A DNA stretch of 64,000 nucleotides from assembly GCF_000158095.2 (NCBI RefSeq), contig NZ_CM011002.1:3693703-3757702 (forward strand), read 5' to 3'. Below are positions 1 through 9,603 of the stretch, in pieces; position 1 is the stretch's first letter, and every line of letters starts with the position of its first letter. The translations under genes were made by a program, and so were the position numbers. The notes beneath the pieces were generated by a model, which ran no database searches, was not told the origin of the DNA, and was given only the letters and a program-made list of their open reading frames with translations. Origin of the DNA: Roseibium alexandrii DFL-11. Lineage in GTDB: Bacteria; Pseudomonadota; Alphaproteobacteria; Rhizobiales; Stappiaceae.

Positions 1-84
1 CAAAACGCCCTTGCGGCTTAATACACCGTTGGCATACCCCTTTGCCGGGGCCCAGCCGTCGGGATGAATGATTTTGTGGCTCAT
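1..84 (-). CDS. RidA-family enamine/imine deaminase, N-terminal 28 residues only
   Basis: Reading from an ATG at 84-82, the translation begins MSHKIIHPDGWAPAKGYANG, which resembles the start of RidA/YjgF-family proteins. The rest lies outside the window. RidA proteins hydrolyse reactive enamines and imines in the cytoplasm. Here the gene is the last visible member of the minus-strand aminobenzoate operon, 43 bases after livF. A deaminase fits a pathway whose ring-reduced product is an aminocyclohexene-type enamine. Family assignment rests on a short segment; the pathway role is inferred from context. Confidence 0.7.
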   Translation of the reverse strand, partial: MSHKIIHPDGWAPAKGYANGVLSRKGVL

Positions 85-127
85 AATGCGTCTTTCTTAT
101 TTGCCCGGGACTTAAGAGACAGACTCC

Positions 128-817
128 CTAGATCCCGAGATATTTTTCTCCGGTCTCCGCGTCCAAATCCGCCATCCGGCCTGACCAGACCGTTCGGCCC
201 CGTTCCAGAATGACACCCTGATCGGCGACCTGCTGCAGCTCTTTCAAAGACTTGTCGACCAAGAGGATCGACAATCCACTGCTGTTCTTCAGATGGCTAA
301 TGGCCGCCCAGATTTCCTGCCGGATGATCGGCGCAAGGCCTTCTGTCGCCTCATCCAGGATGACGAGGATCGGATTGGTCATCAGCGCCCTGCCGATCGC
401 CAGCATTTGCTGCTCCCCGCCAGACAGCGAGGCCGCCTTCTGGTTCCGGCGCTCGGCCAGACGCGGAAACAGCTCCGCGACCTTGGCGAAATCCCAGGTA
501 CCGGGACGAGCCGCAGCAGTCAGGTTCTCCTCAACCGACAGATCGGCAAAGCAGCGCCGGCCCTCCGGCACCAGCCCCACACCAAGGCGCGCGACCTTGT
601 GGCTTGGCATGCCGCCAATCACCTTGTCCTTGAACCGGATTTCTCCGCCGGACGGTAACATGCCGCAAATCGTCTTGACGGTTGTTGACTTGCCCATGCC
701 GTTTCGGCCCATCAATGCGACCACTTCGCCTTCGCCGATTGACAAGGACACGTCAAACAGTGCCTGACTGGGGCCATAACTGGCCGTGACATTGGAGAGA
801 GCCAAAAGCGCGCTCAT
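128..817 (-). CDS. Branched-chain-type ABC transporter ATPase, LivF-like
   Basis: This 229-residue cytoplasmic ATPase is of normal LivF length. Walker A is GRNGMGKST (37-45), the signature is LSGGEQQ (131-137) and Walker B is LVILDE (151-156). It would pair with the LivG-like ATPase to energise uptake through LivH/LivM-like permeases. The start overlaps the livG stop by four bases (ATGA), showing translational coupling. Within this operon the HAAT-family importer most likely imports an aromatic acid such as aminobenzoate rather than leucine, as is known for similar transporters in benzoate-type clusters. The substrate is inference. Confidence 0.9.
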   Translation of the reverse strand: MSALLALSNVTASYGPSQALFDVSLSIGEGEVVALMGRNGMGKSTTVKTICGMLPSGGEIRFKDKVIGGMPSHKVARLGVGLVPEGRRCFADLSVEENLTAAARPGTWDFAKVAELFPRLAERRNQKAASLSGGEQQMLAIGRALMTNPILVILDEATEGLAPIIRQEIWAAISHLKNSSGLSILLVDKSLKELQQVADQGVILERGRTVWSGRMADLDAETGEKYLGI

Positions 818-1563
818 GCTTCGTCTCCCAGATAAGCATCGCGCACATCTTTGTTGGCGCGGATTTCTTCAACTGTGCCGGTTGCGATGACTTTGCCGTA
901 GACCAGCACGCTGATCCGATCGGCCAATGCAAAAACGGCGTCCATGTCGTGCTCGACCAAAAGGATCGGCGCCTGATGGCGGAGATCGCCAAGAAACTCG
1001 GTAAGCCGCTTGGAGCCTTCCGTACCGAGGCCGGCCATGGGTTCATCCATCACGAAGGCTTTCGGCTTCAATGTCAGGGCAACGGCCACTTCCAGCTGAC
1101 GTCTCTGACCGTGGCTGAGTTCTGCCGTGCGTGTCTTTGCATGATCTTGAAGACCGACGCGCTCCAGCGCTTCCATAGCGGTGTCCAAAAGGTCCTTGTC
1201 TTTAAGAACCGGCTTGAAAAATCGCCATGGGTTTCCCTGTCCCCCAAGCGCGCCCAGCACCGCATTTTGAAGAACAGTGTCTTCCATCGCGAGCGCCGAG
1301 ATCTGGAAGGTCCGTCCGAGCCCGACGCGTGCCCGCAGTTCCGTTGGCAGATCGGTGACGTCCTCCCCCAACAGCTTCACCGTTCCGGTATCCGGCTTGA
1401 GACCGCCGCAGATCTGCTTGATCAAGGTCGACTTGCCAGCCCCGTTCGGTCCGATGATCGCGTGGATTTCTCCAGCCATCAGATCAATGGAAACATCGTC
1501 ACTGGCCTTCAGCGCTCCGAAGCTCTTGGAGATGCCTTGCGTTGCGAGAATTGCCTCAGTCAT
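814..1563 (-). CDS. Branched-chain-type ABC transporter ATPase, LivG-like
   Basis: The protein has 249 residues starting MTEAILATQG. An upstream extension is open but lies inside livM and is not protein-like. Walker A is GPNGAGKST (38-46), the signature LSHGQRR (149-155), Walker B VMDEP (171-175) and the switch histidine is in VEHD. It is the second ATPase of the five-part importer. The start overlaps the livM end by eight bases. LivG proteins normally keep the switch histidine while LivF proteins lack it, and that asymmetry is visible here. Confidence 0.9.
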   Translation of the reverse strand: MTEAILATQGISKSFGALKASDDVSIDLMAGEIHAIIGPNGAGKSTLIKQICGGLKPDTGTVKLLGEDVTDLPTELRARVGLGRTFQISALAMEDTVLQNAVLGALGGQGNPWRFFKPVLKDKDLLDTAMEALERVGLQDHAKTRTAELSHGQRRQLEVAVALTLKPKAFVMDEPMAGLGTEGSKRLTEFLGDLRHQAPILLVEHDMDAVFALADRISVLVYGKVIATGTVEEIRANKDVRDAYLGDEA

Positions 1564-2539
1564 GTGCCACCTCCCGGCCAAGCAGCATGCCGATGATCCC
1601 GCCGCGTGCGAACAGCACGACACCCAGCAACAGGACACCCAAATAGATGTGCCAGTAATCGGACAGGTCCCCGAGGATGTGCTCAAGCGCCACAAAAACT
1701 ACGGCACCGACAACCGGCCCGTACAGCCGGCCAAGTCCGCCGAGAATAATGAAGATGATCAGCTCTCCGGACATCTGCCAGGAGAACATGGTCGGGCTGA
1801 CAAACCGGTTGAGATCGGCAAAAAGAGCCCCGGCGAGACCCGTGATCGCACCGGACAATACGAACGCAACCAGACGCAAGCGCATCGGGTTTAGACCAAC
1901 GGTTTCGACCCGGTCCGGCACTTGGCGTGCCGCATTGAGCGCAAGGCCAAAAGGTGATCGTTGCAACCGTGCGGCAAAGAACATCACCGCTGCGAGGATC
2001 ACAAAGCACACGGCATAGAACTGGATCGGAACGAGTGTGTTCACGCCCGGAAAGCCATTGCGGACATAGATCGACAGGCCGTCTTCACCGCCATAGGCAC
2101 TCCAACTGATCGCAAAGAAAAAGAACATCTGTCCGAATGCCAGCGTGATCATGATGAAGTAAACGCCGGAGGTTCTGAGTGACAAGAGACCGATGAAGTA
2201 GGCCACAACAGACGACAGAACCACGGCGACCAGCCAGATCACCGGCATGGATTTGGTGCCCTCGACAACGAACGGCCATTCCATCAATGGGGTGTAAGTC
2301 TGCGCATGATGGGCAAGGATACCCATTGCATAGCCGCCAATCCCGAAGAAGACAGCGTGTCCAAGGCTGACAAGGCCGCCAAGACCCAGGGCGATGTGCA
2401 GACCGACCGCCGCCAGCGCAAGAATGACAGCGCGGGTGGCAAGGGTCACGGTGAACGGCTCACCGGAATAATGCGCCCAGAGCGGAACGAGGGCCAGTGC
2501 GGCAAGCGCGGCCGAGTTGAACATTGTTTCCCGGGTCAT
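1556..2539 (-). CDS. Branched-chain-type ABC transporter permease, LivM-like
   Basis: A 327-residue polytopic inner-membrane protein with many hydrophobic segments and the LivM-like stretch GLGGLVSLGHAVFFGIGGYA near residues 52-71. It would form the translocation channel with the LivH-like permease. The start overlaps the livH stop by four bases, and its own end overlaps the livG start. Its role in importing the aromatic substrate of the flanking CoA pathway is inferred from operon membership. Confidence 0.9.
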   Translation of the reverse strand: MTRETMFNSAALAALALVPLWAHYSGEPFTVTLATRAVILALAAVGLHIALGLGGLVSLGHAVFFGIGGYAMGILAHHAQTYTPLMEWPFVVEGTKSMPVIWLVAVVLSSVVAYFIGLLSLRTSGVYFIMITLAFGQMFFFFAISWSAYGGEDGLSIYVRNGFPGVNTLVPIQFYAVCFVILAAVMFFAARLQRSPFGLALNAARQVPDRVETVGLNPMRLRLVAFVLSGAITGLAGALFADLNRFVSPTMFSWQMSGELIIFIILGGLGRLYGPVVGAVVFVALEHILGDLSDYWHIYLGVLLLGVVLFARGGIIGMLLGREVAHD

Positions 2540-3456
2540 GCGCGCGCTCCAAACAGACCGGTTGGGCGCAACACAAGGACTGCAGCCATCAGGATGTAGA
2601 TCGCCATGGAGGCGATCGAAGATCCGATGGACGTGGCCGTTGCCGGACTGAAGAAGAGTTTCATCAGCTCAGGCAGGAAGATGCCGCCGAGTGTATCCGT
2701 GAGGCCAACCAGGATCGCGCCAATGAGCGCGCCCTTGATGGAGCCAATGCCGCCGATGACGATTACAACAAAAGCCAAAATCAACACAGGCTCGCCCATG
2801 CCGACTTGCACCGACTGGATTGCCCCAACGAGGGCTCCGGCAAGACCGGCAAGCGCTGCCCCCAGCGCAAAGACGATGGTGTAGAGCTTGGCAATGTCGA
2901 CACCGAGCGCTGCGATCATTTCCCGGTCGTTCTCCCCGGCCCTAATCTGAATCCCAAGGCGGGTGCGCGAAATCAGAAGGAACAAACCGGCAGCGACAAG
3001 CAATCCAACGATGATCAGCGTAAGGCGGTAAAGCGGATACTCAATACCGCCCGGAAGCGTCACCGGTCCGGACAGCGCATCGGGAATATCCAAAAAGAGC
3101 GGAAAAGAGCCGAACAGCCATCGTGTCCCTTCTGAAAAGATCAGGATCAGTGCGAAAGTCGCGAGTACTTGATCCAGGTGATCCTTAGTATAAAGCCGCC
3201 GGATGACGACAAGTTCGACAAGGGCTCCGGCTATGGCAGCTCCGGCCAGCGCCGCAATCAATCCCAGCAGGAATGATCCGGTTGCTCCGGCAACAGCTGC
3301 GGCGCAAAAGGCCCCGATCATGTAGAGCGATCCATGGGCCAGATTGATCAGCCCCATCACTCCGAAGATTAACGTCAGACCTGCGGCCATCAGGAACAAC
3401 ATGATCCCGAATTGGAGGCCGTTTAAAATCTGCTCTATCAGCAATATCAAAGACAT
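2536..3456 (-). CDS. Branched-chain-type ABC transporter permease, LivH-like
   Basis: A 306-residue permease starting MSLILLIEQILNG. The 15 upstream in-frame residues are hydrophilic and lie in the gap after the binding-protein gene, so the internal ATG at 3456 is preferred. The LivH hallmark MGLINLAHGSLYMIGAF follows in the first 60 residues, and the rest is a run of membrane helices. It lies between the binding-protein gene and livM, as usual for HAAT transporters. Confidence 0.9.
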   Translation of the reverse strand: MSLILLIEQILNGLQFGIMLFLMAAGLTLIFGVMGLINLAHGSLYMIGAFCAAAVAGATGSFLLGLIAALAGAAIAGALVELVVIRRLYTKDHLDQVLATFALILIFSEGTRWLFGSFPLFLDIPDALSGPVTLPGGIEYPLYRLTLIIVGLLVAAGLFLLISRTRLGIQIRAGENDREMIAALGVDIAKLYTIVFALGAALAGLAGALVGAIQSVQVGMGEPVLILAFVVIVIGGIGSIKGALIGAILVGLTDTLGGIFLPELMKLFFSPATATSIGSSIASMAIYILMAAVLVLRPTGLFGARA

Positions 3457-3509
3457 GCAGTTCCACCCGAAAGCTGGCCCCGATCGAATGACCGAGGCCA
3501 AACATCACC

Positions 3510-4646
3510 TTACATGTTGCACTCGGACCAATAGGCATCTGAATGGCTGTTCAGCGCCTTGCCGATGATCTTGTTGGTGAAGACATCGCCTTCCTTGATG
3601 ACTTCCCGCACGTAGATATCCTGAATCGGATGGTTGTTGGGGCCGAATCTGAATTCGCCGCGCGTGCTCTTGAAATCAGCTTCCCGAAGCGCTTCCCGGA
3701 AAGCATCCGCGTCCTTCACGTCGGCTTTTGCCATGGCGGATAGCAACAGGTTGGCGGTGTCAAACCCTTGAGACGCGTAGAGCGACGGCAAACGGCCGTA
3801 TTCCGCTTGGAAGCTCTCGACGAATGCGTTGTTGACCGGTGTGTTGATGTCCTTGGACCACTGACTGGTGTTACGAACACCAAGCGCAGCGTCGCCAACT
3901 GCTTGCAGGATCCCTTGGTCAAAGGAGAACGCCGGGCCAACGACCGGCAGGTCGATGCCGCTGCCGGCATACTGTTTCAGGAATGAGATGCCCATTCCGC
4001 CCGGAAGGAAAAAGTAGACACTGTCTGCACCAGACGCACGGATTTGCGCGAGTTCAGCCGCATAATCGGTTTGCCCCAGCTTGGTGTAGAGCTCACCCGC
4101 CAAATCGCCTTTGTAAAGACGCTGGTAGCCTGTGAGTGCGTCCTTGCCAGCCGGATAATTCGGCGCGAGAATGAAGCTGTTCTTGTAGCCTTCCACATTG
4201 GCAAATGCGCCTGCGGCTTCATGCAGGTTGTCGTTCTGCCAGGCCACGTTGAAGTAGTTCGGGTGACACCCCTTGCCAGCCAGCATGGACGGACCTGCGT
4301 TCGGCGACAGATAGAACTTTCCCTGCGCCGTTACGGATGGGATGACGGCCATGGCAAGGTTCGACCAGATGAGACCAGTCAGAACGTCCACATTTTCGGC
4401 CTGCACCAGTTTGTCGGCAAGTTTTACGGCAACATCCGGCTTACGCTGATCGTCTTCAATGATGACTTCAATATCTTCATTGCCGGACTGCTTGACCGCT
4501 AACATGAAGCCATCGCGAACATCGATGCCAAGACCGGCACCACCGCCTGACAAGGTGGTGATCATGCCGACCTTCACCGGCTCTGCAGACGCCGCAGCAA
4601 CGCCGAGGCTGAGTGCGGCAACCGCCGCAAGTAGTGTTTGTTTCAT
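3510..4646 (-). CDS. Periplasmic substrate-binding protein of the HAAT-type ABC transporter
   Basis: A 378-residue Peripla_BP_6-type protein. The start at 4646 follows an AGGAG Shine-Dalgarno (TTAGGAGAAC) and opens a clear signal peptide, with predicted cleavage after ASA near residue 20. The mature protein starts EPVKVGMITTLSGG, typical of ABC binding proteins for amino acids and aromatic acids. It sits between the CoA ligase gene and livH. Import of an aromatic acid is inferred; binding residues cannot be assigned by eye. Confidence 0.9.
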   Translation of the reverse strand: MKQTLLAAVAALSLGVAAASAEPVKVGMITTLSGGGAGLGIDVRDGFMLAVKQSGNEDIEVIIEDDQRKPDVAVKLADKLVQAENVDVLTGLIWSNLAMAVIPSVTAQGKFYLSPNAGPSMLAGKGCHPNYFNVAWQNDNLHEAAGAFANVEGYKNSFILAPNYPAGKDALTGYQRLYKGDLAGELYTKLGQTDYAAELAQIRASGADSVYFFLPGGMGISFLKQYAGSGIDLPVVGPAFSFDQGILQAVGDAALGVRNTSQWSKDINTPVNNAFVESFQAEYGRLPSLYASQGFDTANLLLSAMAKADVKDADAFREALREADFKSTRGEFRFGPNNHPIQDIYVREVIKEGDVFTNKIIGKALNSHSDAYWSECNM

Positions 4647-4779
4647 GTTGGTTCTCCTAAAGAATTTGACCTGCTGTTCCCGAATTACGTGGCTCTGCGG
4701 CGTCTTTGACCGTCTAAAACCAAGGGGCCATGTGTGATCCCCGACGCTGCCCAAACGCCGGTTTATTCTGAGTGCTGTC

Positions 4780-6399
4780 CTACAGCTCTTCCCGAAGCCG
4801 GAACCTTTGAACCTTCCCGGTCGCCGTTTTGGGCAACGTGTCGGTGAAAATGACGGAGCGCGGGTATTTGTAAGGTGCGATGACCGCTTTCACGTGATCC
4901 TGTAACGCCTTGGTCAGCTCGTCCGTTGGTTCATTGCCCTCGACAAGGACGATGTGTGCCTGAACGATGGACCCGCGATCCGGGTCTGGCACGCCAATGA
5001 CGGCACACTCCAGCACCACATCATGCGCCAATAGCGCGGCTTCAACCTCCGGTCCGGCAATGTTGTAACCGGCGGATATGATCATGTCGTCATTGCGCGC
5101 GGCGAAGTGCAAATGACCGTCTTCGCTCATTGAAAAACTGTCGCCGGTGATGTTCCAGCCATCAACAACATATTTTTTCTGACGTTCATCCGCGAGATAG
5201 CGGCATCCAGTCGGACCGCGCACGGCCAACCGTCCGACGTCGCCTCGCGCGACAGGTTCTCCATCCTGACCAACGATCTTGACCTCGTAGCCCGAGACCG
5301 GTTTACCGGTGCAGGCCGGCTTGTGATCATCAAACCGGTTGGAAACAAAAATATGCAGCATTTCGGTGGCCCCGATGCCGTCCAGCATCGGTTTCCCCGT
5401 CTTTGCCATCCAGGCGTCATAGACCGGTGCCGGAAGCGTTTCACCCGCTGAGACTGCCGCCCGCAAGGACGAGAGGTCTGCACCTTCTTCCATTGCCTGC
5501 AGCATGACGCGGTAGGCCGTTGGTGCCGTAAAGCAGACCGTTGCCTTGTAGGTCTGGATGATCTCGATCATGTTCGGCGGTGAAGCGTTCTCCAGAAGCG
5601 TGGCTGCAGCTCCAAAACGCAGCGGGAAGACCGCTAAACCACCAAGGCCGAAGGTGAAGGCGAGCGGCGGCGACCCGACAAACACATCGTCCGGTGTGAC
5701 GGCGAGCACTTCCTTGGCATAGCCATCTGCAATGATCAGGATGTCCCGGTGAAAATGCATAGTCGCCTTGGGTGATCCTGTGGACCCGGAAGTAAATCCC
5801 AGCAGGGCGACATCGTCACGGCCGGTATTGACCGCGTCAAACCGGACGGATTTGGTCAGCGCCAGACGGTCGAGTTCGGCATCATGGTTGGACGTGCCGT
5901 CAAAGCCGATGACTTTTTTTAGATATGATGATGTCTTGGCGCAGGCGACCATCTCGTCCATCAACCGTGTGTCACACAGTGCGAATTCGATTTCCGCCTT
6001 GTCGACGATCTTGGCAAGTTCCCCGGCACGCAGCATCGGCATGGTGTTGACCACAACCGCACCAACCTTGGTCGCCGCCAGCCAGCAGGCAACCATCGCC
6101 GGATTGTTGGCGGAACGTATTAGAACACGATTGCCCGGCTTCACACCCAGATCTTCCACCAGCGCATGGGCGAGGCGGTTGGTCCAGTCGGAGAGTTCCT
6201 TGTAGGTCCGGCGGCGGCCATTGCCGATTAACGCTGTGTGATCCCCGAGACCTTTCTCAACCATTTTGTCGGTGAGCTCAACGCCGACATTGATGTGATC
6301 GGGATAGTCAAATCCATCCAGAAGAAACTCCGGCCATTGATCCTGAGGCGGAAGGTTGTCCCGGGCAAAGGTGTCGGTGTGAGCGGTTGGACCCAGCAT
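4780..6399 (-). CDS. AMP-forming aryl-CoA ligase, probably 2-aminobenzoate-CoA ligase
   Basis: A 539-residue adenylate-forming enzyme. The phosphate-binding loop is TSGSTGSPK (203-211), the hinge region reads ARNDDMIISAGYNI, and the catalytic lysine is K529 in KTATGKVQR. It would activate an aromatic acid to its CoA thioester with ATP. The substrate is inferred from the operon: the monooxygenase/reductase gene at 9600 and the RidA gene are the hallmarks of the aerobic 2-aminobenzoyl-CoA route known from Azoarcus evansii. Benzoate or salicylate remain possible. It is separated by three bases from the upstream acyl-CoA dehydrogenase. Confidence 0.8.
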   Translation of the reverse strand: MLGPTAHTDTFARDNLPPQDQWPEFLLDGFDYPDHINVGVELTDKMVEKGLGDHTALIGNGRRRTYKELSDWTNRLAHALVEDLGVKPGNRVLIRSANNPAMVACWLAATKVGAVVVNTMPMLRAGELAKIVDKAEIEFALCDTRLMDEMVACAKTSSYLKKVIGFDGTSNHDAELDRLALTKSVRFDAVNTGRDDVALLGFTSGSTGSPKATMHFHRDILIIADGYAKEVLAVTPDDVFVGSPPLAFTFGLGGLAVFPLRFGAAATLLENASPPNMIEIIQTYKATVCFTAPTAYRVMLQAMEEGADLSSLRAAVSAGETLPAPVYDAWMAKTGKPMLDGIGATEMLHIFVSNRFDDHKPACTGKPVSGYEVKIVGQDGEPVARGDVGRLAVRGPTGCRYLADERQKKYVVDGWNITGDSFSMSEDGHLHFAARNDDMIISAGYNIAGPEVEAALLAHDVVLECAVIGVPDPDRGSIVQAHIVLVEGNEPTDELTKALQDHVKAVIAPYKYPRSVIFTDTLPKTATGKVQRFRLREEL

Positions 6400-6402
6400 T
6401 GG

Positions 6403-7572
6403 CTATCCTCCCTGATTGGCGCTGTCAGCGGCAAAAGCGCCAAGTGTCTGGCGTGCAATGACGATTTTCTGGACGTCCGTTGCGCCTTCATAAATGCGCA
6501 AGGCCCGGATCTCGCGATAGAGCTTCTCTACGGTTTCACCGGAGCGCACGCCATCACCGCCATGCAGCTGAACGGCCTTGTCGATCACTTGCTGCGCTTG
6601 TTCGGTGGCGAAAAGCTTGGCCATCGCCGCTTCCCGGGTGACGCGCGGCGCGCCGCTGTCCTTGGCCCATGCGGCCCGGTAGATCAGCAGGGCAGCTGCA
6701 TCCACGTCCAGTGCCATGTCGGCGATATGTCCTTGCACCATCTGAAGATCGGCGAGCGGTGCGCCCTGAATCTGGCGTGTGCTCACCCGCTCAAGCGCCT
6801 CGTCCAAAGCCCTGCGGGCAAAGCCCAGCGCGGCTGCTGCGACCGTGGAGCGGAAGATGTCGAGCACAGACATGGCGATTTTGAATCCATCGCCCGGGTT
6901 GCCGATTAGGTCGGATTTTTTGATCCGGCAATCGGTGAAACGCAGTGTTGCCAGCGGATGCGGGGCAATCGTGTCAAGACGTTCGGTAATTTCAAACCCT
7001 TGACGATCCGGCGTTACGACAAAAGCCGACAACCCCTTGGCGCCGGGCGCCTCGCCGGTGCGGGCAAACAGAGTATAAACGTCGGCAATACCACCGTTGG
7101 AGATCCAGGTCTTTTCACCATTCAGAACGTAGCTGTCGCCATCATCCGTCGCAGTCATGGTGGAATTTGCGACATCGGAACCGGATTGCGGCTCGGTGAG
7201 CGCAAATGCCGAGATTGCCTCTCCGGATCGGGTTTTCGGCAGCCAGACCGCTTTTTGTTCCGCGGTCCCAAACAGCGACAAGGCCCCCGTGCCAAGACCT
7301 TGCATGGCGAGCGCAAAATCGGCCAACCCGTCATGGCGCGCGAGAATTTCACGGGAGAGGCACAGAGTACGGACATCCAGCGGCGCCCCGTCCTCGGAAG
7401 CTGTCGGCTGAAGCCACCCGGCGGCCCCCATCGCCTTGACCAGCAACCGGCAGGCCTGGTCAGTGTCAGAATGGTCGACCTGAAGACCTTTCGCAAAGTC
7501 CTCCAGTTCGGCAGCCAACGTGCGGTGCCGGTCTTCGAAAAACGGCCAGGAAAGAAAACTCTTGTCTGCCAT
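6403..7572 (-). CDS. Acyl-CoA dehydrogenase
   Basis: A 389-residue flavoenzyme with the acyl-CoA dehydrogenase motifs [11 protein letters not shown] and EKTWISNGG in the middle domain, and YEGATDVQK near the end, giving E362 as the likely catalytic base. It would oxidise a CoA-bound ring or ring-opened intermediate and pass electrons to ETF. The ATG shares one base with the stop of the upstream hydratase gene. In the aminobenzoyl-CoA pathway the steps after ring reduction are only partly known and resemble beta-oxidation, so the precise substrate is open. Confidence 0.85.
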   Translation of the reverse strand: MADKSFLSWPFFEDRHRTLAAELEDFAKGLQVDHSDTDQACRLLVKAMGAAGWLQPTASEDGAPLDVRTLCLSREILARHDGLADFALAMQGLGTGALSLFGTAEQKAVWLPKTRSGEAISAFALTEPQSGSDVANSTMTATDDGDSYVLNGEKTWISNGGIADVYTLFARTGEAPGAKGLSAFVVTPDRQGFEITERLDTIAPHPLATLRFTDCRIKKSDLIGNPGDGFKIAMSVLDIFRSTVAAAALGFARRALDEALERVSTRQIQGAPLADLQMVQGHIADMALDVDAAALLIYRAAWAKDSGAPRVTREAAMAKLFATEQAQQVIDKAVQLHGGDGVRSGETVEKLYREIRALRIYEGATDVQKIVIARQTLGAFAADSANQGG

Positions 7573-8372
7573 CAGTTGCCCTCGAACACCGGTTTTTCCT
7601 TGTTGACGAAGGCGTTGTAGGCCCGCTCGAAATCCCCGGTCTGCATGCAGATCGCCTGCGCCTGCGCTTCGGCCTCAATCGCCTGCTCAATCGACATCGA
7701 CCATTCTTGCGCGAGCATCGTCTTGGTCATCATGTGCGCAAAGTTCGGCCCTGCCACGATCCGCTCTGCAAAGGTGACAGCTTCGTTTTCCAGTGAGTTC
7801 GCATCCACCAAGCGATTGAAGAAGCCCCAGCGTTCCCCTTCATCGGCGCTCATGGAGCGGCCAGTGTAGAGCAGCTCCGCCGCCCGGCCCTGGCCGATGA
7901 TCCGGGGAAGAATGGCGCAGGCGCCCATATCACAGCCCGCAAGGCCTACGCGGGTGAATAGGAACGCCGTTTTGGCGTCCGGAGTGGCAAAGCGCAGGTC
8001 TGAAGCCATGGCGATGATCGCCCCGGCGCCGACGCACACCCCATCAATTGCTGCAATCACCGGCTTTCCGCAATTGACGATCGCCTTGACCAGATCCCCC
8101 GTCATCCGGGTGAAGGCAAGCAATTCCTTCATCGACATCCTGGTCAGCGGGCCGATGATATCGTGGACATCGCCGCCGGAGGAGAAATTGCCCCCGTTCG
8201 GCAGGAAGACCACGGCATGAATGTCGTCGCGATAGACCAGATCCCGGAACCAGTCGCGCAGCTCTGCATAGCTTTCAAAGGTCAGCGGGTTTTTCCGCTC
8301 CGGCCGGTTGAGCGAGACCCGCGCGATGCCGCCATCGACGGACAGATTGAAGTGTTTCGGGGCGTCGGTCAT
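7572..8372 (-). CDS. Enoyl-CoA hydratase/isomerase family protein
   Basis: A 266-residue crotonase-fold protein with the CoA-binding/oxyanion segments [13 protein letters not shown] (near 60-72) and [17 protein letters not shown] (near 110-126). It could hydrate a CoA-bound alkene or, like some crotonase paralogues, hydrolyse the ring C-C bond of a 2-oxocyclohexane carboxyl-CoA. That second role is a hypothesis suggested by the pathway. It overlaps the MarR gene upstream by four bases and the dehydrogenase gene downstream by one. Confidence 0.85.
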   Translation of the reverse strand: MTDAPKHFNLSVDGGIARVSLNRPERKNPLTFESYAELRDWFRDLVYRDDIHAVVFLPNGGNFSSGGDVHDIIGPLTRMSMKELLAFTRMTGDLVKAIVNCGKPVIAAIDGVCVGAGAIIAMASDLRFATPDAKTAFLFTRVGLAGCDMGACAILPRIIGQGRAAELLYTGRSMSADEGERWGFFNRLVDANSLENEAVTFAERIVAGPNFAHMMTKTMLAQEWSMSIEQAIEAEAQAQAICMQTGDFERAYNAFVNKEKPVFEGN

Positions 8373-8860
8373 GGGCGGCCTGCCTTTTTCAGTGCTGTCT
8401 CCGGTTCGCCGGAAGATCCAAATTGTTCAAAAATCTCGTTGCAAGCTGCAATGGCAGTGCGGTCGAGACCGCCCATCAGCTCATCGATCCAACCTTCATG
8501 TTTGGCGGCCAGATCTGCGAAAATCGCGTGCCCTTCGGACGTCAGCTTGACCCGGTTGGCGCGTTTGTCGCCCGGAACCGCCATACGGACCGCATGACCG
8601 TCTTCGACCAGACGCTCAACGATGCCGGTTACATTGCCGTTGGAGACTTTGAGAAACGCGGAAATTTCGCTCATTTTTAGGCCGTCCGGATAGCGCGACA
8701 GCGCCGACAGGACATCGAACCGAGGCAGCGTGGTGTCGCATTCATCGCGCAAACGCCGGCGAAGTTCGGTTTCAATTCCGGATGTTGCCTTGAGCAAGCG
8801 AAGCCAGAGACGCAGCCGGGATTTGGAGATTGGCTCCGCGGAGGTGTCGTGCGCGGCCAT
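8369..8860 (-). CDS. MarR-family transcriptional regulator
   Basis: A 163-residue winged-helix protein. The middle shows the MarR DNA-binding pattern: [20 protein letters not shown], then [15 protein letters not shown] and the wing around [12 protein letters not shown]. It is embedded in the aminobenzoate operon, translationally coupled to both neighbours. MarR proteins of CoA-dependent aromatic pathways are commonly repressors released by the aryl-CoA intermediate. A likely target is the AT-rich palindrome at 11989-12004 ahead of the operon; this is inference. Confidence 0.85.
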   Translation of the reverse strand: MAAHDTSAEPISKSRLRLWLRLLKATSGIETELRRRLRDECDTTLPRFDVLSALSRYPDGLKMSEISAFLKVSNGNVTGIVERLVEDGHAVRMAVPGDKRANRVKLTSEGHAIFADLAAKHEGWIDELMGGLDRTAIAACNEIFEQFGSSGEPETALKKAGRP

Positions 8861-9603
8861 CAGATCTCGCCTCCCGACAGACTAAGCGCGTGGCCGTTAA
8901 CGCTGGCCGCTCCGTCGGAGCACAGCCAAAGCGCCGTTTCGGCAACTTCCCGTGGCTGAACGAACCGGTTTTGCGGGTTGATCTTGCGCAGTGTTCCTAA
9001 GGCTGCCTCGCGCTCCATGCCGGTCTTTTCGACTATGTTGTCGATCGAACGCTCCAGCATGGGTGTTTCGAGAAAGCCGGGGCAGATTGCATTGACCGTG
9101 ATCCCAGTGCGCGCCAACTCGACCGACAGCGACCGGGTCAGGCCGACAACACCATGCTTTGCGGCGCAATAGCCGGACACATACGGATAACCCTTGAGAC
9201 CCGCTGTTGAGGCAATCGCCATCATCCGGCCCCAGCCGGCATTCTTCATATCGCTCAAGGCAGCTTGGAAGGAGAACGCAACACCGGTCAGATTGACCGC
9301 CAAATTAGCGCTGAAGGCTTCGGGTGACATCTTGGCAAACGGCACGCTTTCCGTCGCACCCGCATTGGCGACTACGACTGAAATCGGGCCTTGCTCCTGA
9401 CGGGCAGCGTCGAAGGCTGGTTTGATCGCGGCCGGATCCGACACATCACAGACCTGATACGGCAGATTTTGTGCTTCGAGCTTTTCCGCATTCCGGCCCA
9501 TGATGGTGACTTTGGCGCCTGCCGTCTCAAAGGCATGCGCGATTTCCGCGCCTGCCCCGGATCCGCCGCCCGTCACGATCACATGTTTTCCGGCAAGCGT
9601 CAT
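8860..9603 (-). CDS. SDR-family oxidoreductase
   Basis: A 247-residue short-chain dehydrogenase starting [20 protein letters not shown]. The longer reading frame extends into the monooxygenase gene and is rejected. It shows the nucleotide-binding TGGGSGAG (12-19), the NAG motif (VVANAGA) and YCAAK as the catalytic YxxxK. It probably oxidises a hydroxyacyl-CoA intermediate with NAD. The start overlaps the end of the monooxygenase gene by four bases (ATGA). Confidence 0.85.
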   Translation of the reverse strand: MTLAGKHVIVTGGGSGAGAEIAHAFETAGAKVTIMGRNAEKLEAQNLPYQVCDVSDPAAIKPAFDAARQEQGPISVVVANAGATESVPFAKMSPEAFSANLAVNLTGVAFSFQAALSDMKNAGWGRMMAIASTAGLKGYPYVSGYCAAKHGVVGLTRSLSVELARTGITVNAICPGFLETPMLERSIDNIVEKTGMEREAALGTLRKINPQNRFVQPREVAETALWLCSDGAASVNGHALSLSGGEI